64,000 bases of DNA from an uncultured Tissierellia bacterium (GTDB taxonomy: Bacteria > Bacillota > Clostridia > Tissierellales > Peptoniphilaceae): NCBI GenBank assembly GCA_947253765.1, contig CAMYAK010000003.1:1-64000 (forward strand), written 5' to 3'. The position numbers were made by a program, and so were the translations under genes. Shown piece after piece: positions 23,755-32,527 of the stretch (its first letter is position 1; each line of letters opens with the position of its first letter). The notes beneath the pieces were generated by a model. That model did not search any database. It saw nothing but the letters and a program-made list of their open reading frames with translations, and was not told where the DNA came from.

Positions 23755-25524
23755 CTAATTCAAAATCCTTCTGGCTTTTACATAGTTGTTTGTGAAATAC
23801 CCGGCCCCGTACAGATAATCTATGGTGATCGACCCGGTTCCTGTAGAAGCGTGGATGATCATGCCTCCACCAATGTACATTCCGACGTGGCTGATGTCTC
23901 CGTTGCCGTAGCTACCCCTAAAGAATACCAGGTCTCCCGACCTGAGGTCTTCTTTAGCAACATCATAGCCATATGTGGCCTGGATGCTGGCCTTGTGGGG
24001 CAACCTGACCCCGATCTGCTTGTAAATGTACTGGGTAAATCCTGAACAGTCGAAGCCCGGATTTCCTGTGCCTCCCCATTGATAAGGAAGCCCGATTTTT
24101 TCCTTGGCTATATCGACCAGGCTCATGTTTCCGCTATTCTGTTTCTTATCGCTTGAAGAGTTGTCGGAAGATCCTGTCTTGTTTGAATCAACCTTCTGCC
24201 TCTGTCTGCTTATTCCGGACTTTATAACATAACCGACATTGCCGTTGAAATTGATCTTGATCCAACCGTCCGATTCAACCCCTTCAACATAATCATTTAT
24301 GGAGAGGGTGCCGAGGGTACTGTAGCCTTCCCCTGCGCCTGATCTGACATTGAGTCCGTTAGCTGAGCTTACATAGCCGCTAACCTTCTTTTCTTCGACC
24401 TTCACTTCCGTCTTTTTATCCGAAAGCAGTCCGTTGCTTATGTAAACATCTTTGCCGTTTATGTTGAGCTTGATCCAGGAGTTCTTGAGCAACTTGCCTT
24501 CAACCCTGTCATTGAGATAAAGGGATCCGACAATCCTGCTGTTGGAATCTGCGTCTGCTCTGACGTTAACAACAGGATACTTGATATATCCTTTTGCATC
24601 TCCAACAACCTTTTTTCCCTCTTTAGCAGCCTTGTCAGCCTCTTCGCGAGCCCTCTGCCGGGCCTTTGCTCTGGCTTCCGCTTCAGCCTTCTCTTTAGCT
24701 TCTTGCTCTTTCCTGGCTGCCTCCGTGGCCTGTCTCTCTTCTTGCTCTTTCCTTAATTTTTCTTCTTCTTCGGCTTTTTTACGGGCTTCCTCAGCGGCTT
24801 TTCTTTCTTCTTCCGCCTTCTTTGCAGCCTCTTCAGCTGCCTTTGCGGCTTCTTCAGCCTTCTTTTTCATTATGGCCTTGTGTTCTTCCAGCTCCTGGTC
24901 TGTTAAAACCTGGAGGAAACTGGCATCAACATAGGCCTTCTGTTCCTCAACAACAAAGGAAACCCAGCCGTCTTTAAGTGTTCCTACGACTATATCATCT
25001 TTATTAAGGCTGCCAATAGTTTCAGATTCCTTGTTAGCCTCTTTTCTGATGTTCAAATTTTCTGCAGTTACCTTGCCCTGGAAAGCTATCTCAGGCTTTT
25101 CCACCGGAACATCAGGACGTTCAGCTCTATGATTAAGGTCCTCTTCAGGATCTTGAATTTCATGTTCTTCTACAGGTTTAGCTTCTTCAACCGCTTCCCT
25201 GTCCTCCGGCATATCAGATTGAGATTTGGATTCTGTTTCAAACTGTCCAACTAAATATTCAGGTCCTCTTGCTACCCTTTCGATTTCTCTTTCTTCCAAG
25301 CTCTCAGCCTGTGGCTTCTCCTCTTCCGGAGACTCTTCTACACCTGTCTGACTGCTCATTCCGGTTTCGGGAAGGGAGGAGGATATTTGATTTTCATAAT
25401 TTTCTGCCAATTTCTCATGTATGTTATCGGCAGCTGTACGATTGATGTCAACCAGTTGTGTTGCACCTATGGCGCCGGCAACTCCTATGACGCCGACTAT
25501 CGCACCTATTTTTTTCTTATCCAA
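23755..25524 (-). CDS. SH3b / coiled-coil / NlpC-P60 cell wall hydrolase
   Basis: Exported peptidoglycan endopeptidase-like protein of 589 residues. Order: N-terminal hydrophobic segment (7-27), an acidic Glu/Pro-rich stretch, a bacterial SH3 domain (about 150-205, ENLNIRKEANKES), an Ala/Glu/Lys coiled coil of about 100 residues (EEAAKAAEEAAKKAEEE-type repeats), two more SH3 domains (NVRADADSNSRIVGSL and NVRSGAGEGYSTLGTL), a Ser/Asn linker and NlpC/P60 (about 460-589) with catalytic Cys in FDCSGF near 490, His in ISHVGMYIG and a second His in MIIHAST. The family cleaves D-Glu-diamino acid bonds. TTG at 25524 is chosen as start because GGAGG lies 6-7 nt upstream. It has its own promoter. Confidence 0.93.
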   Translation of the reverse strand: MDKKKIGAIVGVIGVAGAIGATQLVDINRTAADNIHEKLAENYENQISSSLPETGMSSQTGVEESPEEEKPQAESLEEREIERVARGPEYLVGQFETESKSQSDMPEDREAVEEAKPVEEHEIQDPEEDLNHRAERPDVPVEKPEIAFQGKVTAENLNIRKEANKESETIGSLNKDDIVVGTLKDGWVSFVVEEQKAYVDASFLQVLTDQELEEHKAIMKKKAEEAAKAAEEAAKKAEEERKAAEEARKKAEEEEKLRKEQEERQATEAARKEQEAKEKAEAEARAKARQRAREEADKAAKEGKKVVGDAKGYIKYPVVNVRADADSNSRIVGSLYLNDRVEGKLLKNSWIKLNINGKDVYISNGLLSDKKTEVKVEEKKVSGYVSSANGLNVRSGAGEGYSTLGTLSINDYVEGVESDGWIKINFNGNVGYVIKSGISRQRQKVDSNKTGSSDNSSSDKKQNSGNMSLVDIAKEKIGLPYQWGGTGNPGFDCSGFTQYIYKQIGVRLPHKASIQATYGYDVAKEDLRSGDLVFFRGSYGNGDISHVGMYIGGGMIIHASTGTGSITIDYLYGAGYFTNNYVKARRILN

Positions 25525-25553
25525 AATACACCTCCGAAGTTTGTAACTTTTGT

Positions 25554-25575
25554 CACTTACTTAATATAATAAGTG
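25554..25575 (-). promoter_or_regulatory. Inverted repeat over the -10 of the NlpC-P60 gene
   Basis: CACTTA / TAAGTG arms (25554-25559, 25570-25575) with a 10-nt centre that is almost wholly A and T. It covers the -10 box and the expected transcription start, a usual place for a repressor operator. No regulator can be named. Confidence 0.35.
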
Positions 25576-25594
25576 CATTTTAAGCCACTGTCAA
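25566..25594 (-). promoter_or_regulatory. Promoter of the NlpC-P60 gene
   Basis: Perfect TTGACA at 25594-25589, 17-bp spacer, TATTAT (5 of 6 matches) at 25571-25566. It lies about 45 bp before the start codon. Confidence 0.75.
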
Positions 25595-25645
25595 GGAATT
25601 TTACAAAATAGTTACAAAAAAAGACATTGATTTTAGCGATTTTTC

Positions 25646-26398
25646 CTATTTCCAGAAAACCTTTTCTAGAGTTAGGCCTTGGGCAGGTGCTGCCGGGAAA
25701 TCGAAGGAGCTTTTTCCTTTTTCCAGGGCTTCAACAATTTGGCCTTCGTTATATAGACCTCTTGCAACTCTTACCATGGCCCCAACCATCATCCTGACCT
25801 GTTCTCTTAAGAAGCTGTCCCCGCTTATCCTGAATATCCATAGTTTTCCCATGTCATCTTCCGATCGTGTTTCTATCTCTATATTGGTGATTTCCCTGAT
25901 TGTCTCCCTATCGGTTTCCTTTATGCTGAAAGCTGAAAAATTGTGTTTTCCAAGAAAGAGCTTGGATGCCCGATAAAAGGCCTGTTCGTCAAGCTTGTAG
26001 CTTGTGTGGGCTATATAGTTGATCTTTGATGGGTGTATGTAAGGGGCTTCTAAGAGCTCATAGCGGTAAGTTTTGGAATAGGCTGCAAACCTGATATTAC
26101 AGTTTACCGGAATTTCCCTTGAATCTATCACGTATATGTCCGGTGGAAGGATTTTATTAAGTAGGTGGCTATATGCCTCAGCCGGCAATTTTGCAGCTGA
26201 TAAAAAATTGACCAGCTGACCGTCTGCGTGGACCCCCTTATCTGTCCTTCCTGCCGAGATCAGCCTGGTCTTTCTTTCGGTTATTGCTTCAACAGCCTCC
26301 CTCAAGTCGCCCACGACGGTCCTCAGTCCGGCCTGTTCCTGGTAGCCGAAAAATTTACTCCCGTCATAGGCAACTTTTAAGAGGATGTTTTTATACAT
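25646..26398 (-). CDS. truA: tRNA pseudouridine(38-40) synthase
   Basis: Makes pseudouridine at positions 38-40 of the tRNA anticodon stem. The 250-residue protein has the YDGSKFFGYQEQ start, the catalytic Asp in SAGRTDKGVHA near 54, and the C-terminal block DSFLREQVRMMVGAMV, all typical. It lies 23 bp after ecfT in the ecfA1-ecfA2-ecfT-truA order common in Firmicutes. rplM-rpsI, which often follow, are absent here. Confidence 0.96.
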   Translation of the reverse strand: MYKNILLKVAYDGSKFFGYQEQAGLRTVVGDLREAVEAITERKTRLISAGRTDKGVHADGQLVNFLSAAKLPAEAYSHLLNKILPPDIYVIDSREIPVNCNIRFAAYSKTYRYELLEAPYIHPSKINYIAHTSYKLDEQAFYRASKLFLGKHNFSAFSIKETDRETIREITNIEIETRSEDDMGKLWIFRISGDSFLREQVRMMVGAMVRVARGLYNEGQIVEALEKGKSSFDFPAAPAQGLTLEKVFWK

Positions 26399-26421
26399 GA
26401 TTTTTCTCCGTTGATTGTTAT

Positions 26422-27213
26422 TTATAGAAAATGAGCCACTCCTACCATAAAGGCTCCGGCAAATATAAAGGCCATTATATCTGACCTGCGCATCTTCAGG
26501 GGGTTGAGCCTTGTCCTACCTTTTCCGCCCCTGTAACATCTGGCTTCCATGGCAATCCCCAGTTCGTCGGCCCTTTCTATTGAGTTGAGAAATAGGGGTA
26601 CCAGGAGGGGAACCATTGCCTTGGCGCGACTTAAGAAGCCTCCGGAATCGAAGTCGGCTCCCCTGGCTTTCTGTGCTTTTATGATCTTGTTTGCTTCATC
26701 AAAGAGGGTCGGAATGAACCTCAGGGCTATTGAAATCATCATTGCCAGCTCATTGGCGGGAAAATTGACTTTCTTTAACGGGCTCATCAGGGATTCCAGG
26801 CCGTCTGTCATTGAAAGCGGGTCGGTGGTCAAGCTTAAAATGGTGCTGCCTATGACCAGGAGAATGATCCTGATGTCAATGAAAATTGCTTGAATTAAGC
26901 CTTCTTCCGTTACTTTTATCGGGCCCATTGTGAATATGACTCTTCCCGGATGGCTCAGCATATTGATCAGACCGGCGATTATCAGAAGGACAAAAACAGG
27001 TTTAAGCCCCTTCAAAACCCTGATCAGAGGTATGCCCCCGATTTTCATGATCAGTAAGATGGCCAGGGCAAATATTCCGTATCCTCGGAAGCTGTCAACG
27101 AAAAATACCGAGACCATGAACATTAGGGTCAGGACCAGCTTTATCCTGGGATCCAACTTGTGTATGGGGCTTGTTCCGGGCAAGTACTGGCCCAGTAAAA
27201 TCTTATCGTTCAT
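26422..27213 (-). CDS. ecfT: ECF transporter transmembrane component
   Basis: Energy-coupling T component of a group II ECF vitamin/micronutrient importer, a membrane protein that links the ATPases to interchangeable S components. Seen: MNDKILLGQYLPGTSPIHKL start with LDPRIKL, several hydrophobic segments, and the coupling-helix signatures AQKARGADF and AMEARCYRGG with their Ala-Arg-Gly motifs. Start 27213 is chosen (GAGAGGGGG upstream); it overlaps the ecfA2 stop by 11 bp. A frame extension to 27267 lacks a site. No S component gene is in the window. Confidence 0.95.
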   Translation of the reverse strand: MNDKILLGQYLPGTSPIHKLDPRIKLVLTLMFMVSVFFVDSFRGYGIFALAILLIMKIGGIPLIRVLKGLKPVFVLLIIAGLINMLSHPGRVIFTMGPIKVTEEGLIQAIFIDIRIILLVIGSTILSLTTDPLSMTDGLESLMSPLKKVNFPANELAMMISIALRFIPTLFDEANKIIKAQKARGADFDSGGFLSRAKAMVPLLVPLFLNSIERADELGIAMEARCYRGGKGRTRLNPLKMRRSDIMAFIFAGAFMVGVAHFL

Positions 27214-28078
27214 TTTTAGCCCCCTCTCTCGTGTCGAGATAGGCTGAAATTGACTTGACGGCCTCATCTACTGTCAAGGACTTCTCGTCAATATCCCAGC
27301 CGCCCTTTTTCAGTCTTCTCATAAGCCTGGTTACGGCCGGAAGGGACAGGCCTATGGCCTCCAGCTCTTCTTCTCTGGAAAAAATTTCTTTGGGTCGGCC
27401 ATCCATGATAAGCCTTCCCTTGTCCATAACCAGGAGTCTGTTGGCGTGTTTTGCAACATCCTCCATGGAGTGGGTTACCAATATGACCGACAGGTTTTCT
27501 CTTTCCTTATATAGTCTGCCGATCTCCCCCAAAATTTCTTCACGTCCTCTCGGGTCCAGCCCGGCTGTGGGCTCATCGAGCACAAGATATGAAGGATTTA
27601 GGGCCAGGACCCCGGCGATTGCCACACGGCGCTTCTGGCCACCTGAAAGTTCAAAAGGAGACCTGTCCTTGAGTTCTTCAAAATCAAGGCCTACCGACTT
27701 CATTGCATTCCTGACTCTTGTGTCTATTTCTTCCGGATCCAGCTTGAGGTTTTTTGGGCCGAAAGCTATGTCTTTATATATTGTGTCCTCAAAAAGTTGG
27801 TCTTCAGGGTATTGGAAAACCAGGCCGACTTCCTGTCTTATTTTTCTCAGGTCCCCGTCCTTATCGTCCGTGGCCCGGTCGTTTACATAGACTTTCCCCT
27901 GACTTGGGATGTTCAGTCCGTTCATATGCTGGACCAGGGTTGACTTGCCTGAGCCCGTATGGCCCAGGAGTCCTACAAACTCGTGACTTCCTATCTCAAA
28001 GCTGACCCCGTCAAGGGCCTTCATCTCATCGGAACTCCCGGCATTATAAAGGAAGCTGACATTGTCAAACTTGATCAT
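27203..28078 (-). CDS. ecfA2: ECF transporter ATP-binding protein A2
   Basis: ATPase of the ECF module, 291 residues. Walker A GHTGSGKST, Q-loop VGLVFQYPEDQLFEDT (typical of EcfA2-type ATPases), signature LSGGQKRRVAIAGVLA, Walker B YLVLDEPTAGLDP, switch His in VTHSMEDV. It forms a heterodimer with EcfA1. The ATG overlaps the ecfA1 stop by 4 bp. Confidence 0.96.
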   Translation of the reverse strand: MIKFDNVSFLYNAGSSDEMKALDGVSFEIGSHEFVGLLGHTGSGKSTLVQHMNGLNIPSQGKVYVNDRATDDKDGDLRKIRQEVGLVFQYPEDQLFEDTIYKDIAFGPKNLKLDPEEIDTRVRNAMKSVGLDFEELKDRSPFELSGGQKRRVAIAGVLALNPSYLVLDEPTAGLDPRGREEILGEIGRLYKERENLSVILVTHSMEDVAKHANRLLVMDKGRLIMDGRPKEIFSREEELEAIGLSLPAVTRLMRRLKKGGWDIDEKSLTVDEAVKSISAYLDTREGAKNER

Positions 28079-28968
28079 AGGACAGCCTCCAAAAATTCAT
28101 CTATATCCAAAATATTTGGATTTATGTTGTAGCCCTCTCTATTTAGCCTATAGGCAAGCTCTGTCACCTGGGGTACATCGAGCTCCAGGTCCCGCATGGT
28201 TTGGACTTGTGAGAAAACATCACGGGGCTTACCCTCCAAGACAATTTCACCGTCACTCACAACCAGGATCCTATCTGCGTGGATGGCCTCTTCCATATTA
28301 TGGGTTATTAGAAGGATTGTTTTTCCCGCCTTTTTGTTGAGTTCTCCTATTGTAGAGATTATTTCTCTCCTGCCAATGGGGTCAAGCATTGCCGTGGGCT
28401 CGTCCATTATGATGCAGCGGGGCAACATGGCCAATATTCCGGCAATTGCAACTCTCTGCTTCTGACCGCCTGAGAGTTTATGGGCCGGCCTTCTCCTGTT
28501 TTCGTACATTTCCACAGCCTTTAAAGCATTGTCAACCCTCTGCCTTAGCTCAGGCATAGGAACGCCCAAGTTTTCAGGGCCAAAGGCAACATCTTCTTCA
28601 ACAATGGTGGCCACCATCTGGTTATCAGGGTTTTGAAAGACCATTCCGCACGAGGATCTTATATTCCAGAGGTCTGCTCTTGACCTGGTGTTCATTCCAA
28701 GTATCTTGATGTCCCCTTTTGTTGGCAACATCTGAGCATTTAAAAGTTTGGCCAGAGTCGACTTTCCCGAGCCGTTGTGGCCCAATATCGCTATAAATTC
28801 CCCATCACATACTTTCAGGTTGAGGCCCTTGAGGACTTCTTCATCCTCACGACCTTCTTCATAGTTGGGATATTTATAATGGAGGTCGTCAACCTCAATT
28901 ACTACTTCCTTACCGGCAGTCTCTTCAGCATCGGCTTCATCGAGCTGCTTTTTTATTTCCTCTTCCAA
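28075..28968 (-). CDS. ecfA1: ECF transporter ATP-binding protein A1
   Basis: Second ATPase of the ECF module, 297 residues. Walker A GHNGSGKST, CGMVFQNPDNQMVATIVEED as the EcfA1 Q-loop block (noted as FQNPDNQMVAT), signature LSGGQKQRVAIAG, Walker B CIIMDEPTAMLDP, switch His in ITHNMEEA. The first 25 residues are an acidic extension not needed for the fold. TTG at 28968 is taken as start because AAGGAG lies 6 nt before it. First gene of the ecf-truA unit. Confidence 0.95.
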   Translation of the reverse strand: MEEEIKKQLDEADAEETAGKEVVIEVDDLHYKYPNYEEGREDEEVLKGLNLKVCDGEFIAILGHNGSGKSTLAKLLNAQMLPTKGDIKILGMNTRSRADLWNIRSSCGMVFQNPDNQMVATIVEEDVAFGPENLGVPMPELRQRVDNALKAVEMYENRRRPAHKLSGGQKQRVAIAGILAMLPRCIIMDEPTAMLDPIGRREIISTIGELNKKAGKTILLITHNMEEAIHADRILVVSDGEIVLEGKPRDVFSQVQTMRDLELDVPQVTELAYRLNREGYNINPNILDIDEFLEAVL

Positions 28969-29018
28969 CTTTTTCTCCTTTATGTTTTTTTGTACCTATA
29001 TAATTTATACTCCTGCTC

Positions 29019-30410
29019 CTAAAAAGATTTGTCAGGGCGTGAGTAGTTTGTTGATGATTCATATGTCGGCACCGGGGTTCCGACCGAATAGTTGTCATAT
29101 ATGAACTTTGCCGTTTCAAACGGCAGGTTTATACAACCATGAGACCCGTTTCTTATATAATTTGTTCCACCAAAATACTTGACCCAATCAGCATCGTGTA
29201 GGCCCACTCCTTTGTAGTTAATCGGTATCCAATATTTAACTTTGGAGTTGTATTCGCTTCCATCAAGATTATTTCCGGTAAGCTTCTTGTCCTTTTCCCT
29301 TGACCATATCATATGGACGCCCACAGGAGTTTCATAGCTTCCGTTGGCTTGTCCTGATTTTAAGAGACTTGTGAAAACAACCTTCTTGTCTTTAATGCAC
29401 CAGAGCTTTTGCTTAGAAAGGTCTACTTCAATGTAGTCATCGCCTATATCATTGAGTTCTCCCCTGGCCCTGGCTTTATGAGTGTATATTGGCTCGGTTT
29501 CAAAATCTCCGCCTTGGTTAATCATTTCCAATAGCTTTTCTTGGGTTTTCTTTACATTTATCTTCCAGCCATAGATTCCCGGGAATAAGGTCTGCTTTAT
29601 ACCGGATTGGGTAATAAATTCCCTTTTTTTACCATATGTGTCTGTCATATTGGCTAGGTTTTGAACCCATTTTGCAACCTTATCCTTGTTTAAAGAATAA
29701 TGACCGTCTTCAGACTTATCCAAGGCTTCCAACATCTGACCCGGACCGAAAACAAGATCCTTATCTCCAATTTTATAGACAACCTTAACATTTAATATTT
29801 TATTTAACTTTTCGGCTTCAGCTTTGAGGTCCGGATCATCATCACGAATTTCAGGTTCCTTGAAAAGGTCTTTTGATGTAACGAAGTCTCTTCCCTCAAT
29901 AAAAGCCTCGACAATTCTTTCTTCAAGCTTGGCATAGTCTACATGGTTGCCTTCGTCTTCTTTTTGAACGTGGGCACCTTGATCATCTGCCACAACCATG
30001 GCGTTTTGAGGCATGGGTCCGTTGGTTTCAAGCCCGGCCTTTTTCAAGCTTTGTGCCAGCTTTTGATGGTCATAGTCTGCCGTGAATTCCACGTCATAGG
30101 CCCTATTTTGGAATATTTCTATGGGCCATATGAGGAAGTTCTGGTCTATCCTCTCAGGCCCATGCCTGTTAATTACAAGGTCTATGTCCCGCCCGGACAC
30201 GTCAACCATCCTGGAATCCCTTCCCTGGACCTTTATGGTGGCATTTGTGTCAGGCTCAAAGATAGCCTTATCAAGGGCCACAAAGTTCCTTGAAACCCCA
30301 TTGACACTTGTTCCCGGATAGGTGAATTTTGAAAACAAATATGATCCCAGACCATAAATAGAGACCAGGACCAAAGAAATAATTATGGCAATCTTTTTAC
30401 CCTTGGACAT
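29019..30410 (-). CDS. L,D-transpeptidase (YkuD) with YoaR-like peptidoglycan-binding region
   Basis: Membrane-anchored cell wall enzyme of 463 residues that forms or exchanges L,D crosslinks between peptidoglycan stems. Seen: a cytoplasmic start and TM helix (7-27), a PG-binding-4/YoaR-like region (about 35-320), then YkuD (about 330-450) with the catalytic block SHGCINLP (Cys near 425) and upstream His in GLHDADW. It is inserted between rplQ and ecfA1, which are usually adjacent in Firmicutes. A terminator after rplQ and a TATAAT at 30465-30460 point to independent transcription. It is the only wall gene in this stretch. Confidence 0.92.
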   Translation of the reverse strand: MSKGKKIAIIISLVLVSIYGLGSYLFSKFTYPGTSVNGVSRNFVALDKAIFEPDTNATIKVQGRDSRMVDVSGRDIDLVINRHGPERIDQNFLIWPIEIFQNRAYDVEFTADYDHQKLAQSLKKAGLETNGPMPQNAMVVADDQGAHVQKEDEGNHVDYAKLEERIVEAFIEGRDFVTSKDLFKEPEIRDDDPDLKAEAEKLNKILNVKVVYKIGDKDLVFGPGQMLEALDKSEDGHYSLNKDKVAKWVQNLANMTDTYGKKREFITQSGIKQTLFPGIYGWKINVKKTQEKLLEMINQGGDFETEPIYTHKARARGELNDIGDDYIEVDLSKQKLWCIKDKKVVFTSLLKSGQANGSYETPVGVHMIWSREKDKKLTGNNLDGSEYNSKVKYWIPINYKGVGLHDADWVKYFGGTNYIRNGSHGCINLPFETAKFIYDNYSVGTPVPTYESSTNYSRPDKSF

Positions 30411-30459
30411 ATGCAGACCTCACTTTGCTTAAACGTGTACTTGAAAACTCTAATTAATT

Positions 30460-30465
30460 ATTATA
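30460..30465 (-). promoter_or_regulatory. Putative -10 for L,D-transpeptidase gene
   Basis: Perfect TATAAT on the minus strand, about 50 bp before the ATG and just after the terminator of the ribosomal operon. The -35 match is poor. Confidence 0.45.
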
Positions 30466-30484
30466 AGCCATACTCAGCTGTTTA

Positions 30485-30535
30485 GTCCATAAGAAAAGAG
30501 GCGGCCGGCAAGACTCTCATGCCGATCCACCTCTT
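30485..30535 (-). terminator. Terminator of the S10-spc-alpha block after rplQ
   Basis: Stem AAGAGG...CCTCTT with an inner CGGCA/TGCCG stem (30496-30535), followed on the minus strand by a T-rich tract at 30495-30485. It separates the ribosomal operon from the L,D-transpeptidase gene. Confidence 0.8.
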
Positions 30536-30569
30536 AATTTTTGAAGTTTATTTTGTTTAATCCTGGCGA

Positions 30570-30911
30570 TTAAACCAATTCCAGAATTACCATCTCAGAG
30601 CCGTCACCACGACGTGGTCCCAGCTTCATAATTCTGGTATAGCCGCCTTTTCTATCCTGATATTTGGGGCCGATTTCCTCGATCAATTTGATCACAGCCT
30701 TTTTATCATATAGATAGCCGGATATGGCCCTGTTACCGCTCAAATCATTGCGTTTAGCCAGGGTTATCAGCTTTTCCGCCTCACGACGGACTTCTTTGGC
30801 GCGTGTCACTGTTGTTGTGATTTTTTCTTCATTAAAAAGAGAAGCTGCCAGGTTTCTAATCATTGCTGTGCGATGATCGCTTCTTCTTCCTAATTTTCTC
30901 TGCTTGGCCAA
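30570..30911 (-). CDS. rplQ: Ribosomal protein L17
   Basis: Large subunit protein of 113 residues. RKLGRRSDHRTAMIRNLA at the N-terminus and GPRRGDGSEMVILELV at the end are typical of L17. The start is set at TTG 30911 because AAGGAGG lies 6 nt upstream and L17 proteins begin near this point; an ATG at 30929 would put that site inside the gene. Last gene of the ribosomal block. Confidence 0.95.
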   Translation of the reverse strand: MAKQRKLGRRSDHRTAMIRNLAASLFNEEKITTTVTRAKEVRREAEKLITLAKRNDLSGNRAISGYLYDKKAVIKLIEEIGPKYQDRKGGYTRIMKLGPRRGDGSEMVILELV

Positions 30912-30925
30912 ATCATGCCTCCTTG

Positions 30926-31885
30926 TCAATCTCTGTCATTATAATTGAGCTCTAAGCCCAAAGATTCGACTTTCTCCTGAACTTCCGTGAAAGATTTCTT
31001 ACCGAAATTTCTTATCTTTCTAAGCTCATCAACCGGCATTGTTACAATATTTCCCAGGGTATTGATTTCTTCCCTCTTCAGGCAATTGTAGCTGCGTAAG
31101 GAAAGATCCAAATCTTCGATGGGCTTCTGGAGCAGGAGGTCTTCCTCCGTCGGCTCCTCTTCCTCTTCCTCTACTTCATCAAAGACCCGGTCGGGCAGTT
31201 CCGTAAATAGGGCCAGGTGGTCTATGAGTATCTGTGATCCTTCGGAAAGCGCCTCTTGTGCATTGAGGGTTCCGTCTGTCCAGACTTCCAAAATCAGCTG
31301 GTCATAGTCGGTAATCTGCTCAACCCTGGTGTTTTCAACTGTAAAATTAACTTTTTTAACCGGTGTAAATATTGAATCTATAGCAATTGTCTCAAGCGGG
31401 TCGTCTTGTGACTTATTGGCATCTGCCAAGGCATAGCCGGTTCCGTCGACGACGACCATTTCAAGATGGATTGCCCCTTCACTATTTACCGTGCACAGGT
31501 AGTGGTCCTTGTTTATGATTTCCACTTCAGTTGTTTCCTGGATATCTTCGGCCGTTACGATTTTCGGTCCTTCAACATCCAAGCGAAGTGTTACCGGCTC
31601 TCCTGCACCCTGGAGTCGTCTGATTGCAACTCCTTTTAAATTGAGAATTATTTCCGGAACATCCTCAAGTACTCCGACAACAGTTGAAAACTCATGTGGC
31701 ACACCGGAATCAAACTTGATGGAGGCTATTGCACAACCGGGCAAGGACGACAGGAGGACACGACGTAAGGAGTTTCCCAATGTCGTACCGTATCCCCTCT
31801 CAAGAGGAGACATGCTGAACTTGCCATAGTGCTTTGCTTCATCCAATTCTAAAATTTCAACTCTTGTATTCAGTTTATTAACCAC
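30926..31885 (-). CDS. rpoA: RNA polymerase alpha subunit
   Basis: 319-residue alpha subunit. N-terminal assembly domain with SPLERGYGTTLGNSLRRVLL, noted as ERGYGTTLGNSLRR; an acidic linker (EEEEEEPTEED, about 235-245); and the C-terminal DNA- and activator-binding domain with LRSYNCLKREEINTLG, noted as SYNCLKRE. GTG start at 31885 with GGGAGG 8 nt upstream. It lies between rpsD and rplQ in the usual alpha operon order. Confidence 0.97.
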   Translation of the reverse strand: MVNKLNTRVEILELDEAKHYGKFSMSPLERGYGTTLGNSLRRVLLSSLPGCAIASIKFDSGVPHEFSTVVGVLEDVPEIILNLKGVAIRRLQGAGEPVTLRLDVEGPKIVTAEDIQETTEVEIINKDHYLCTVNSEGAIHLEMVVVDGTGYALADANKSQDDPLETIAIDSIFTPVKKVNFTVENTRVEQITDYDQLILEVWTDGTLNAQEALSEGSQILIDHLALFTELPDRVFDEVEEEEEEPTEEDLLLQKPIEDLDLSLRSYNCLKREEINTLGNIVTMPVDELRKIRNFGKKSFTEVQEKVESLGLELNYNDRD

Positions 31886-31927
31886 GGATCAAGCCTCCCT
31901 GCATTTTATCTGTATCAACAGCCTTCA

Positions 31928-32515
31928 TTACTTGGAATAAAGCTCAACGATCTGCGTTTCCTCAATCGGATAATCGATATTCTCACGCATGGGCTCGGAA
32001 AGAATCTTTCCTTCCATCTTGTCTGCTTCTACAGAAACCCAGGGCATCTGGTTGTAAACCCTCTCAGCCATATTCTTGAAGAAAGGATTTTTACGTGATG
32101 CAGGCTTTACATTAATCTGATCACCAACTTCAAGTGTCATTGAAGGAATGGTGGCCTTATTTCCGTTTAAAAGGAAGTGGCCGTGTACGATCAGCTGACG
32201 TGCCTGTGCTCTTGTTGAGGCAAAGCCCATTCTGTAAACAACATTATCGAAACGGAGTTCCAATAATCTGAGTAAATTCCAACCTGCCTGACCTTCCATA
32301 CGCTCAGCTCGGTTATAGAGATTGCGGAAGGCTTTCTCAGTCATGCCGTAAATAAATTTTGCTTTCTGCTTTTCACGCAACTGCATACCGTAGTCACTTA
32401 ATTTACGACGCCTTTTCTGAGGATTGCGGCGAGATTTTTTGTTAATGCCGACAACTTGAGGTTCAATCTCAAGGGCGCGGCAGCGTTTTAAAATCGCTCC
32501 ATTGTATCTTGACAT
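31928..32515 (-). CDS. rpsD: Ribosomal protein S4, zinc-free form
   Basis: Primary 16S rRNA-binding protein of 195 residues. RLLELRFDNVVYRMGFASTR with the S4 RNA-binding domain is seen (noted as LRFDNVVYRMGFA). The N-terminus has a single Cys (KRCRALE) rather than the four-Cys zinc knuckle, so this is the C-minus type. In some Firmicutes rpsD lies elsewhere; here it is between rpsK and rpoA, as in Clostridia. Confidence 0.97.
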   Translation of the reverse strand: MSRYNGAILKRCRALEIEPQVVGINKKSRRNPQKRRRKLSDYGMQLREKQKAKFIYGMTEKAFRNLYNRAERMEGQAGWNLLRLLELRFDNVVYRMGFASTRAQARQLIVHGHFLLNGNKATIPSMTLEVGDQINVKPASRKNPFFKNMAERVYNQMPWVSVEADKMEGKILSEPMRENIDYPIEETQIVELYSK

Positions 32516-32527
32516 TATTTCCCTCCG

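Noticed and set aside
24542..24934. 130-residue plus-strand ORF rich in Ser and Ala
   Set aside because: It is the complement of the Ala/Glu/Lys coiled coil of the NlpC-P60 protein, a known source of long shadow frames.
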